Below the pieces are notes generated by a model. That model saw only the letters and a list, made by a program, of their open reading frames with translations, had not been told where the DNA came from and did not search any database. From the NCBI GenBank assembly GCA_026391795.1, contig JAPLDI010000013.1, positions 38,500-102,499 on the forward strand: a stretch of 64,000 bases of DNA, in the 5' to 3' direction. Source of the DNA: Bacteroidota bacterium (GTDB taxonomy: Bacteria; Bacteroidota; Bacteroidia; Bacteroidales; FEN-979). The translations under genes were made by a program, and so were the position numbers. Below are positions 52,246-59,756 of this stretch, piece by piece (within the stretch, counting starts at the first letter, position 1; each line of letters opens with the position of its first letter).

Positions 52246-53511
52246 ATGTTTCACCTGATAAACTCGCAGCTGCCCCTGATCTTTAGTTTGCTGATCGTGC
52301 TGGTTGTGGCCAAGATACTGGGTGAAGTTGCAGAGCATTTCGGTCAGCCTTCGATGATCGGGGAAGTCCTTGCCGGTGTGATCCTGGGCCCGTCGCTTTT
52401 AAATGTCGTTCAGAATACCATGGACCTGAAAGTCGTTGCCGAGCTGGGAATATTTCTCCTGATCGTGATGGCAGGCCTGGAGATACAGGTGGAGGAGATC
52501 CGCAATTCGATCCGGGGGAAAAACATCTGGATTGCATTACTGGGGTTTGTCATCCCCTTTATCGGCGGGGCGCTGACCGGGTATGCATTTCATTACAACA
52601 ACACCTTTTCGATCATCCTTGGGCTGTGCATCGCCATTACAGCGCTTCCGGTAAGTATCCGCATTCTTATGGACATGGGAAAGCTCAACACGGAGGTTGG
52701 CCGGAAGATCATTTCAGCGGCCATTTTCAATGACATCGTCTCGCTGCTAGTCCTGGGAGTCATCCTTGATTTCAATGACGAATCAAAGAGGCTGGAGGAT
52801 ATTGTTTATTCTTCTGCATTTACCATCGGAAAAATTTCACTCTTTGTCCTCTTCCTTGTTGCCGCCTACCGAATGTTCAAACTTGTGAAATCGAAGGTGA
52901 GCATTGTGAACCCGAAAGTCAATGAGTTTTTGCATCATCTCAGGGGGAAAGAATCGCTTTTTGCTCTTGTGATTGTCTTTGTGCTGGTGTTTTCAAGTAT
53001 ATCGGAAGCGATGGGGCTGCATTTCATCGTTGGGGCATTCTTTGGTGCCATCCTGTTGCCGCGGTCTATTTTCGTGAAGGGTGATTTTACAAAAGTAAAA
53101 GAGTCTACATCGGGGATCACAATGGGGTTCCTGGCCCCCGTATTTTTTGCAACGCTTGGAATCGCGATCGATGTGACATCTCTCGGGAACCTTCCCCTGC
53201 TGTTCATGGTACTCGGCATTTCATTCATCACGAAGATCCTGGGAGGTTATCTCGGCGGACGGATGGCCGGGCTGAACGGGTCAACCTCTTTCACCATAGG
53301 GCTGGGGCTGAATGCACGCGGGATCATGGAACTGGTTATCGCCAATATTGCCCTGCAAAGAGGGTTCATTGATGTTTCCGTATTCTCTATCCTGGTCGTG
53401 ATGGCCTTGCTGACAACGATCTTCACACCGTTCTTTCTGCAGTATGGGTTCCATGTGATCGAAAGGAACGGAAAAAGAGTACACACATCCAGTAATCGTA
53501 AGATCAGGTAA
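52246..53511 (+). CDS. CPA2-family cation:proton antiporter
   Basis: 421 residues, about 12 membrane helices. N-terminal LGEVAEHFGQPSMIGEVLAGVILGPSLLN is the KefB/NapA-type Na_H_exchanger start; GIFLLIVMAGLEI, the unwound-helix region AITALPVSIRILMDMGKLNTEVGRKIISAAIFNDIVSLLV with paired acidic N-D, and GLGLNARGIMELVIANIAL follow. No TrkA-N/C regulatory domain. Exchanges Na+ or K+ for H+. It heads a run of plus-strand genes with DedA and kup. Confidence 0.9.
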   Translation: MFHLINSQLPLIFSLLIVLVVAKILGEVAEHFGQPSMIGEVLAGVILGPSLLNVVQNTMDLKVVAELGIFLLIVMAGLEIQVEEIRNSIRGKNIWIALLGFVIPFIGGALTGYAFHYNNTFSIILGLCIAITALPVSIRILMDMGKLNTEVGRKIISAAIFNDIVSLLVLGVILDFNDESKRLEDIVYSSAFTIGKISLFVLFLVAAYRMFKLVKSKVSIVNPKVNEFLHHLRGKESLFALVIVFVLVFSSISEAMGLHFIVGAFFGAILLPRSIFVKGDFTKVKESTSGITMGFLAPVFFATLGIAIDVTSLGNLPLLFMVLGISFITKILGGYLGGRMAGLNGSTSFTIGLGLNARGIMELVIANIALQRGFIDVSVFSILVVMALLTTIFTPFFLQYGFHVIERNGKRVHTSSNRKIR

Positions 53512-53553
53512 AATCGACTTAAATTCCTCAAAACATGAACACAATAAAAAGTG

Positions 53554-53561
53554 TATCTTTG
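53554..53561 (+). promoter_or_regulatory. -7 box of dedA-kup
   Basis: TATCTTTG, exact consensus, predicted start ~53568, ~25-nt leader to the ATG at 53592. No TTTG at -33. Confidence 0.55.
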
Positions 53562-53591
53562 CGCACTTTTTAAGCAAAACCCCGGAACGGA

Positions 53592-54257
53592 ATGATGCAG
53601 ATGATAAATGAACTGATCTATTTTGTCCTCCATATTGACATCATTATGGAAGGCTGGATCTTAAAGTATGAGAATTGGACTTACCTGCTTCTTTTTGTGA
53701 TTGTATTTTGTGAGACCGGGTTGGTAGTTACGCCTTTTCTTCCGGGAGATTCATTGCTTTTTGCAGCAGGAACGATTGCCGCAAGGGATACCCATCCGCT
53801 CAATATCTTCATCGTGGTTTGCCTGTTGATGACAGCTGCTTTTTCGGGCGATAATGTCAATTATTTCGTTGGCCGGTTCCTGGGCATGCAGGTATATGAA
53901 AAGAACTACAGGCTGATAAAGAAGGAATACCTGCACAAGACCCATGCATTTTATGAGAAACATGGTGGAAAGGCTTTGATCATCGCACGATTCATGCCGA
54001 TCATCCGTACCTTTGCACCCTTTGTTGCAGGTGTCGGAACCATGACCTACATGCGTTTCTTTTCCTTCAGCATTGTCGGAAACATCCTCTGGGTCAACCT
54101 GTTTGCCTTTGGTGGATTTTTCTTCGGGAACATCACTTTTGTTAAAAATAATTTTCCGATCGTTATACTTGGAATCATTGTCATCTCACTTCTTCCGGTA
54201 ATCTTTACGGTTATCAAGAATTTTGCAGAACGCAGAAAAACGCAAGTCCCGGAATGA
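53592..54257 (+). CDS. DedA family membrane protein
   Basis: 221 residues. Family signature ENWTYLLLFVIVFCETGLVVTPFLPGDSLLFAAGTIAA (E...G.....PGE/D) and KHGGKALIIARFMPIIRTFAPFVAGVGTMTYMRFF with the functional Arg and Pro residues, then two C-terminal helices. DedA proteins scramble or recycle undecaprenyl phosphate and affect membrane potential. The kup ATG overlaps its stop (ATGA), so the two are translationally coupled. Confidence 0.92.
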   Translation: MMQMINELIYFVLHIDIIMEGWILKYENWTYLLLFVIVFCETGLVVTPFLPGDSLLFAAGTIAARDTHPLNIFIVVCLLMTAAFSGDNVNYFVGRFLGMQVYEKNYRLIKKEYLHKTHAFYEKHGGKALIIARFMPIIRTFAPFVAGVGTMTYMRFFSFSIVGNILWVNLFAFGGFFFGNITFVKNNFPIVILGIIVISLLPVIFTVIKNFAERRKTQVPE

Positions 54258-56233
54258 GAAGGTTAACCCATAAAAGCCATATTTCAACCGTATCGGCAGC
54301 CGGCCTGCTGATCACGCTTGGGATTGTATACGGCGATATCGGCACCTCACCCCTTTATGTAATGAAGGCGATCATCTTTGGTGCCGATACGATCAGTACA
54401 AACTTTATCCTCGGAGGGCTGTCGTGTATCTTCTGGACACTGACGCTTCAGACCACCGTAAAATACATCATCATTACACTGAGGGCCGACAATAAAGGAG
54501 AGGGCGGGATTTTCTCGCTTTTTGCCCTGATCCGCAAAAGGGCCAAATGGGCATTCCTGTTTGCCATCATCGGCGGTTGTTTCCTGCTGGCCGACGGCGT
54601 TATAACACCTTCCATCACAATTATTTCTGCGGTGGAAGGATTGATCAATATCAACCCGAGAATTCCAGTTGTTCCCATCGCTCTTGTCATCATAACATTT
54701 TTATTTTTCATCCAGAAATTCGGAACCAAAGCGGTGGGAGAATCATTTGGCCCGATCATGTTCCTCTGGTTCTTCATGCTCGGAACACTGGGACTGAACC
54801 AGATCCTGCAATACCCCTCGATTATAAAAGCCCTGAATCCCCATTACGCCTATCTCTTTCTCACCCAGTCGCCGCATGGGTTCGTACTGCTGGGGGCCGT
54901 ATTCCTTTGTACCACCGGTGCAGAAGCCCTTTACTCCGACCTGGGGCACTGCGGACTGAAGAACATCCGGATCACATGGATTTATGTAAAAGCGGCACTT
55001 GTGTTGAATTATCTCGGTCAGGGAGCATGGGTGCTGAACCATACCGACCAGGTTTATGAATGGACGAACCCGTTCTTTTCCATCATGCCATCCTGGTTCC
55101 TGGTTACCGGTATTATCATATCCACGCTTGCGGCTGTCATTGCGAGCCAGGCCCTGATAAGCGGATCGTACACGCTGATCAGCGAAGCCATTCAATTGAA
55201 TTTCTGGCCGAAGATCAAGATCAACTACCCAACGAACATCAAAGGCCAGATGTATATTTCCAGCATAAACTGGCTGCTGTATGCCTGCTGCTTCTTCGTT
55301 GTTCTTTACTTCCAGCGCTCCTCAAACATGGAGGCCGCCTATGGATTATCGATAACAGTCACCATGCTTATGACCACCATCCTTCTGAGCACATACCTGT
55401 TTTACCGCAAGGTCCCGGTCTATCTTGTATTTCTTCTGCTTTGCGTGTACCTGACCATTGAGGGCTCTTTCCTGGTGGCCAACCTCAATAAATTTGTTCA
55501 TGGCGGATGGTTTACAGTTTTGCTGGGAGGATTCCTGTTCATCATCATGTATGTCTGGTTCAGCGGAAGGAAGATCAAGAACAGCTTCATCGAATTCATC
55601 AAGATAGAAAATTATTACGATGTCATCACGGCCATCAGCAAGGACGAATCCATCCCGAAATATGCCACCAATCTTGTTTTCCTGACCAAGGCGAACAAAT
55701 CGACGGATATTGAATCGAAGGTTATCTATTCCATACTCAGCAAACAGCCCAAAAGGGCAGATGTTTACTGGCTTCTGCACGTGGATATCCTCGACGAGCC
55801 CCACGTGCTTGAATACCGTGTCACGCACCTGATCCCGGATGTGATGTTCAAGATCGACTTCAAGATCGGGTTCAAGGTACAGCCAAGGATCAACCTGTTT
55901 TTCCGCCAGGTGATTGAAGAGATGAGCAGGAACAATGAAATCAACCTGATCAGCCGCTATGATTCCTTGCGTAAATTTGAAATTCCCAGCGATTTCAGGT
56001 TTGTACTGATCGACCGGATCCAGAATTATGATTTTGATTTCCCCCCGCGTGAACAATTCATCATGGATCTTTACTCCATCCTGAAACGATTCGGGATCAG
56101 CGAAGTGAGGTCACTGGGATTGGATACCAGCAATGTCACGATTGAAACCGTACCTCTCTTTATCGATAAAGAGGCACCCCAGTTATTGACGAGGAACGGA
56201 GAAAACAACGGCAGGCATCATCCTTTAGGATAG
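54254..56233 (+). CDS. kup: Low-affinity potassium uptake protein Kup
   Basis: 659 residues, full length for Kup (KUP/HAK/KT family, K+/H+ symport). N terminus GLLITLGIVYGDIGTSPLYVMKAI is diagnostic, followed by NKGEGGIFSLFALIRKRAK, 12 membrane helices to ~430 and a cytosolic C-terminal domain (VYWLLHVDILDEPHVLEYRV, FRQVIEEMSRNNEINLIS). Start ATG overlaps the dedA stop by 4 nt. Together with the CPA2 antiporter it makes a cation-homeostasis cluster. Confidence 0.96.
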   Translation: MRRLTHKSHISTVSAAGLLITLGIVYGDIGTSPLYVMKAIIFGADTISTNFILGGLSCIFWTLTLQTTVKYIIITLRADNKGEGGIFSLFALIRKRAKWAFLFAIIGGCFLLADGVITPSITIISAVEGLININPRIPVVPIALVIITFLFFIQKFGTKAVGESFGPIMFLWFFMLGTLGLNQILQYPSIIKALNPHYAYLFLTQSPHGFVLLGAVFLCTTGAEALYSDLGHCGLKNIRITWIYVKAALVLNYLGQGAWVLNHTDQVYEWTNPFFSIMPSWFLVTGIIISTLAAVIASQALISGSYTLISEAIQLNFWPKIKINYPTNIKGQMYISSINWLLYACCFFVVLYFQRSSNMEAAYGLSITVTMLMTTILLSTYLFYRKVPVYLVFLLLCVYLTIEGSFLVANLNKFVHGGWFTVLLGGFLFIIMYVWFSGRKIKNSFIEFIKIENYYDVITAISKDESIPKYATNLVFLTKANKSTDIESKVIYSILSKQPKRADVYWLLHVDILDEPHVLEYRVTHLIPDVMFKIDFKIGFKVQPRINLFFRQVIEEMSRNNEINLISRYDSLRKFEIPSDFRFVLIDRIQNYDFDFPPREQFIMDLYSILKRFGISEVRSLGLDTSNVTIETVPLFIDKEAPQLLTRNGENNGRHHPLG

Positions 56234-56259
56234 CCGCATCCGGATTTTTTTGTCAATCC

Positions 56260-57225
56260 TTAAACTTTCTGTCTTTTTCTCGAGATGACTTTCTGAACAG
56301 CCTTGACGATATCGGCTGCTTCGAGCCTGTATTTTTCAAGAAGTTCTTCAGGCTTCCCGCTTTGCCCGAACTGATCATTCACGGCAACCATTTCCATGGG
56401 TAACGGGTTCTCCAGAGCAAGCAGCTGGGCAATGCTGTCGCCCAGCCCGCCATTCATCATGTGTTCTTCAGCGGAAACCACACACCCTGTTTTCGCGGCG
56501 GAAGCAAGAATGGAAAGGCGGTCCAGCGGCTTGATCGTATGGATGTTGATTATTTCGGCATGGATACCGGTTTTTTCCAGCATCCTGCAAGCTTCCAGGG
56601 CTTTCCATACCAGGTGCCCCGTGGCAAAAACGGACACATCGGATCCTTCGTTCAGCAGGATCGCTCTCCCGATTTCAAACGGGGCATCCGCCGGAGTAAA
56701 ATTCGGGACCTTCGGCCGTCCAAAACGGAGATAAACCGGGCCTCGGTGATTTGCGACGGCCAGGGTGGCTGCCTTTGTCTGGTTGAAGTCACAGGTGTTG
56801 ATCACCGTCATTCCCGGGAGCATTTTCATCAGTCCGATGTCTTCAAGGATCTGATGTGTGGCACCATCTTCACCCAGCGTAACCCCGGCATGGGAAGCAC
56901 AGATCTTCACATTTTTCTCCGAATAGGCAATGGACTGCCGGATCTGGTCATAGACCCGTCCTGTAGAGAAGTTTGCAAATGTTCCGGTAAAAGGGATCTT
57001 CCCTCCTATGGTCATCCCAGCAGCAATGCACATCATATTGGCTTCAGCAATGCCCACCTGGAAGAACCGCTCCGGAAATGCGTTTGCAAAGGCATCCATT
57101 TTTAAGGAGCCCGTGAGATCGGCGCAAAGAGCCACTACAGCAGGGTTTATATTTCCCAGCTGCAGCAAAGCTTCCCCGAAACCCGACCGGGTATCTTTGG
57201 ATCCGGTGTTTGTATATTCAACCAT
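56260..57225 (-). CDS. Transketolase, C-terminal subunit
   Basis: 321 residues covering the Pyr and C-terminal domains of a split transketolase. Motifs: [47 protein letters not shown] (catalytic Glu for the TPP aminopyrimidine), [37 protein letters not shown] and [17 protein letters not shown]. Acts with the N-terminal subunit encoded at 58737-59582. The two halves are usually adjacent; here a VWA gene lies between them. ATG at 57225. Confidence 0.93.
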   Translation of the reverse strand: MVEYTNTGSKDTRSGFGEALLQLGNINPAVVALCADLTGSLKMDAFANAFPERFFQVGIAEANMMCIAAGMTIGGKIPFTGTFANFSTGRVYDQIRQSIAYSEKNVKICASHAGVTLGEDGATHQILEDIGLMKMLPGMTVINTCDFNQTKAATLAVANHRGPVYLRFGRPKVPNFTPADAPFEIGRAILLNEGSDVSVFATGHLVWKALEACRMLEKTGIHAEIINIHTIKPLDRLSILASAAKTGCVVSAEEHMMNGGLGDSIAQLLALENPLPMEMVAVNDQFGQSGKPEELLEKYRLEAADIVKAVQKVISRKRQKV

Positions 57226-57235
57226 TTGTACGATA

Positions 57236-57306
57236 ATTACGAATTACGAATTAAATTTTTCGCGTCATGCATCACGCGTCACGCGTCATGCGTCACGCTT
57301 TACGCA
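57236..57306. repeat. 7-nt arrays (aattacg; gcgtcac)
   Basis: acgaatt x2 then about seven gcgtcac/gcgtcat units, the reverse complement of gtgacgc. It touches the 3' end of the VWA gene. Confidence 0.85.
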
Positions 57307-57307
57307 T

Positions 57308-58696
57308 TCACAGCTTTACATTCACCGTCAATCCAGCTTCCACAACAAACGACTTTTCCGTTGTAAATTCAGACCGGTTGGAGAATTTAGACCTGAAGAT
57401 CACCCTGTATTTCCCTGGTTGCAGGAAGAGATTTTCCTGCTGCTGAGGGTTGTCTTTCAGGTTGTAAAGCCAGGTAAGCTGACCTTTATCTTCGATGTAA
57501 ACACTTCCATATCCGTTCGTTGTTCGCTGGATCACAGCCATACCCGGAACCGGGATTTCGACGGTTGTGGTATGGCTCTGGGCAATCTCCACATCTTTCA
57601 CCAGGATCCTTGGCAGGCAGAGAACTTCCACGTCATAGCTGCCGGTAATGTATTTTTCAACCTGGTCAAACTGCTGCACATTCAGGGTTTCGCTGTTTCC
57701 TTTTTTCCGGATGATGACCGGAAGGTACTTGATGGTAGAATTTCCGCTTGTTTTAAATGCCAGGTAACCCTGCGGGGCATCGATCCCGATGATCTTGTGC
57801 TTTCCCGGTGTCAGTTTTACAGAATCTTTCCGTACCGGAGGAATGGTATTGACAACAATCGTATAGGTCAGCATCGGATCGATCTCGAGGGTATCAGGCA
57901 ATCCCTTGCTGTTGAAGGAATGCACAAAGTTGTATTCGATCTTTCCGGAAAGGTTATCATAGAATGTCATATTGACATTGGTTTCTGTTGCTTTCCCGTA
58001 TTGGTCGAGAAGGTTAACCTGGGCCGTTGTAGGGTTAAGTGCACGTGAGATGACAACATTCAGCGCCGATGTGAATTCCTTTTCGCTGGTTGCATCAAAA
58101 TAGCTCCCTACGCAGTCGAACGATTCAGCAAAATCTTTTCCGATGCCGATGATGAATGGCTTAAGGATAATTCCTTTCTGCTGAAGATCATGTGAAACAA
58201 GGCAAGGGTCGCCGTTGCACTCTTCAAGGCCATCGGTGATCAGGATAATGATGTTCCTGCAATGTTCGCGGGGCGGGAAATCATTCGCCGACTGTTCGAG
58301 CGAATAGGCGATTGGCGTCGTCCCTTTCGGAACAATGGTTTTCAGCACATGTTTGATCCTTGCAATATTATCGGGGGCAAACGGAACCTCCAGTTTTGTA
58401 TCATTGCAATCCTGGGGAGGAAACTGTTTCTGGTGACCATATACCCGCAAGGCAATCTCCAGGTTCTTCACATACCTGAGGCTGTCGAGAATATTGACAA
58501 AGAGCCGGGAGGCAATGTTGAATTTGGTATCACTCTGCCACCTGCCGTACATGCTTTGGGAAGCGTCAAATACAAACAGGATCCGGGTGAGTGGTTTTGG
58601 TTTTTCTTTCTCCACCTGACCGTATCCACCTGAAATGAGAATCAGGAGAAATGCAAGGATTATGGTACTTCTTCTCAACTTGTTGTTTTTCGTCAC
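57308..58696 (-). CDS. Exported von Willebrand factor A domain protein
   Basis: 462 residues if begun at GTG 58696 (MTKNNKLRRSTIILAFLLIL signal sequence); TTG 58678 is an alternative, and the frame further upstream is repeat-encoded. VWA domain at ~35-230 with MIDAS motif FVFDASQSMYGRW and LITDGLEECNGDPC; Cys-containing loops (PPQDCNDTKLEV). The rest is a string of beta domains (TPGKHKIIGIDAPQGYLAF, SYDVEVLCLPRILVKDVEI, QPGKYRVIFRSK) that bind or scaffold. Role unknown. Sits between the two transketolase genes with repeat arrays at both ends. Confidence 0.75.
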   Translation of the reverse strand: MTKNNKLRRSTIILAFLLILISGGYGQVEKEKPKPLTRILFVFDASQSMYGRWQSDTKFNIASRLFVNILDSLRYVKNLEIALRVYGHQKQFPPQDCNDTKLEVPFAPDNIARIKHVLKTIVPKGTTPIAYSLEQSANDFPPREHCRNIIILITDGLEECNGDPCLVSHDLQQKGIILKPFIIGIGKDFAESFDCVGSYFDATSEKEFTSALNVVISRALNPTTAQVNLLDQYGKATETNVNMTFYDNLSGKIEYNFVHSFNSKGLPDTLEIDPMLTYTIVVNTIPPVRKDSVKLTPGKHKIIGIDAPQGYLAFKTSGNSTIKYLPVIIRKKGNSETLNVQQFDQVEKYITGSYDVEVLCLPRILVKDVEIAQSHTTTVEIPVPGMAVIQRTTNGYGSVYIEDKGQLTWLYNLKDNPQQQENLFLQPGKYRVIFRSKFSNRSEFTTEKSFVVEAGLTVNVKL

Positions 58697-58735
58697 GCGT
58701 AACGCGTGACGCGTGACGCGAAAATTCGTAATTAA
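58693..58735. repeat. 7-nt array (gcgtgac)
   Basis: Four gcgtaac/gcgtgac units followed by attcgta-type sequence reaching the stop of the transketolase N-terminal gene. The possible GTG start of the VWA gene lies inside it. Confidence 0.8.
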
Positions 58736-58736
58736 T

Positions 58737-59582
58737 TTAGTAGTCTCCCAATGTCTCTTCAAGCTGTTTCAGGGCTTTTTCAGCCTGTTCATCATTCGGT
58801 GCCACACCATGCCATTCATGCTTGTCCTGCATAAAATCAACCCCGAATCCCATGATGGTTTTCATCAACACCATGACAGGTTTTTCCTTTCCACTGGCTA
58901 CTTTTGCCAGGAGCATCTTTTCGCGGATGTCGGCAATATCGTTACCGTTCATTCGGATAACAACCCAGCCGAAAGCTTCAAACTTTGCTTTCAGGTCGCC
59001 CATACCGATCACCTTTTCGACCGGCCCGTCGATCTGTTTTCCATTTTCATCCACGATGGCGATCAGGTTGTCAACTTTATGTGCTGCTGCAAACATAGCG
59101 GCTTCCCAGTTCTGGCCTTCCTGCAATTCCCCATCTCCCATCAGGCAAAAAACAGGATGCGGGTCCTTGTTCAACTTCTTGGACAGAGCTGCCCCGGTGG
59201 AAACCGACAAGCCCTGGCCAAGCGAACCGGATGCCACCCTTATCCCCGGCAGTTTTTCATGAACAGAAGGATGTCCCTGGAGTCGTGCATTCAGCATGCG
59301 GAAGGTTCCCAGCTCATGGTAATCGAAATAGCCGTAACGGGCCAGAACGCTATACCACACCGGCGACAAATGCCCGTTGGAAAGAAAAAAAAGGGCCTCC
59401 CCGTTTCCGTCCATGGTGAAGTTTTTAGGGTCGGGCTTCATGATTCCGAAATAAAGTGTGGTCAGAAAATCGGCACATCCGAGCGAGCCGCCCGGATGGC
59501 CTGATGCAGCCCCGTGAGTCATCCGGATAATATCGCGCCGCACCTGCGTGGAAATTCTCAGCAGTTCAGTTGTTGAAGGCAT
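58737..59582 (-). CDS. Transketolase, N-terminal subunit
   Basis: 281 residues with the TPP-binding domain of split transketolases. Motifs: MTHGAASGHPGGSLGCADFL, FFLSNGHLSPVWYSVLA, GIRVASGSLGQGLSVSTGAAL, the TPP motif FCLMGDGELQEGQNWEAAMFA with GDG and the C-terminal NG pair (VDENGKQIDG), and HEWHGVAPND. Partner of 56260-57225. ATG at 59582. Confidence 0.94.
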   Translation of the reverse strand: MPSTTELLRISTQVRRDIIRMTHGAASGHPGGSLGCADFLTTLYFGIMKPDPKNFTMDGNGEALFFLSNGHLSPVWYSVLARYGYFDYHELGTFRMLNARLQGHPSVHEKLPGIRVASGSLGQGLSVSTGAALSKKLNKDPHPVFCLMGDGELQEGQNWEAAMFAAAHKVDNLIAIVDENGKQIDGPVEKVIGMGDLKAKFEAFGWVVIRMNGNDIADIREKMLLAKVASGKEKPVMVLMKTIMGFGVDFMQDKHEWHGVAPNDEQAEKALKQLEETLGDY

Positions 59583-59756
59583 TCGATGGATTGTTAGAGT
59601 ATTTTTTTGAATAGAGGCAAAATGCCAATGAAGTCAAAGTATTAAGTTTCAAAAATATTACAATTCAACAAGCCAAATCTAAATGTTCATAAATATGGAT
59701 AAGATTTAACGAACCAATCCTCATTTTTATTTCTTTTGTGGTCTTCAGAAGAACGG

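Noticed and set aside
55346..56056. 236-codon minus-strand frame
   Set aside because: Antisense shadow of kup.
57008..58048. 346-codon plus-strand frame
   Set aside because: Antisense to the transketolase C-terminal and VWA genes and passes through a repeat array.
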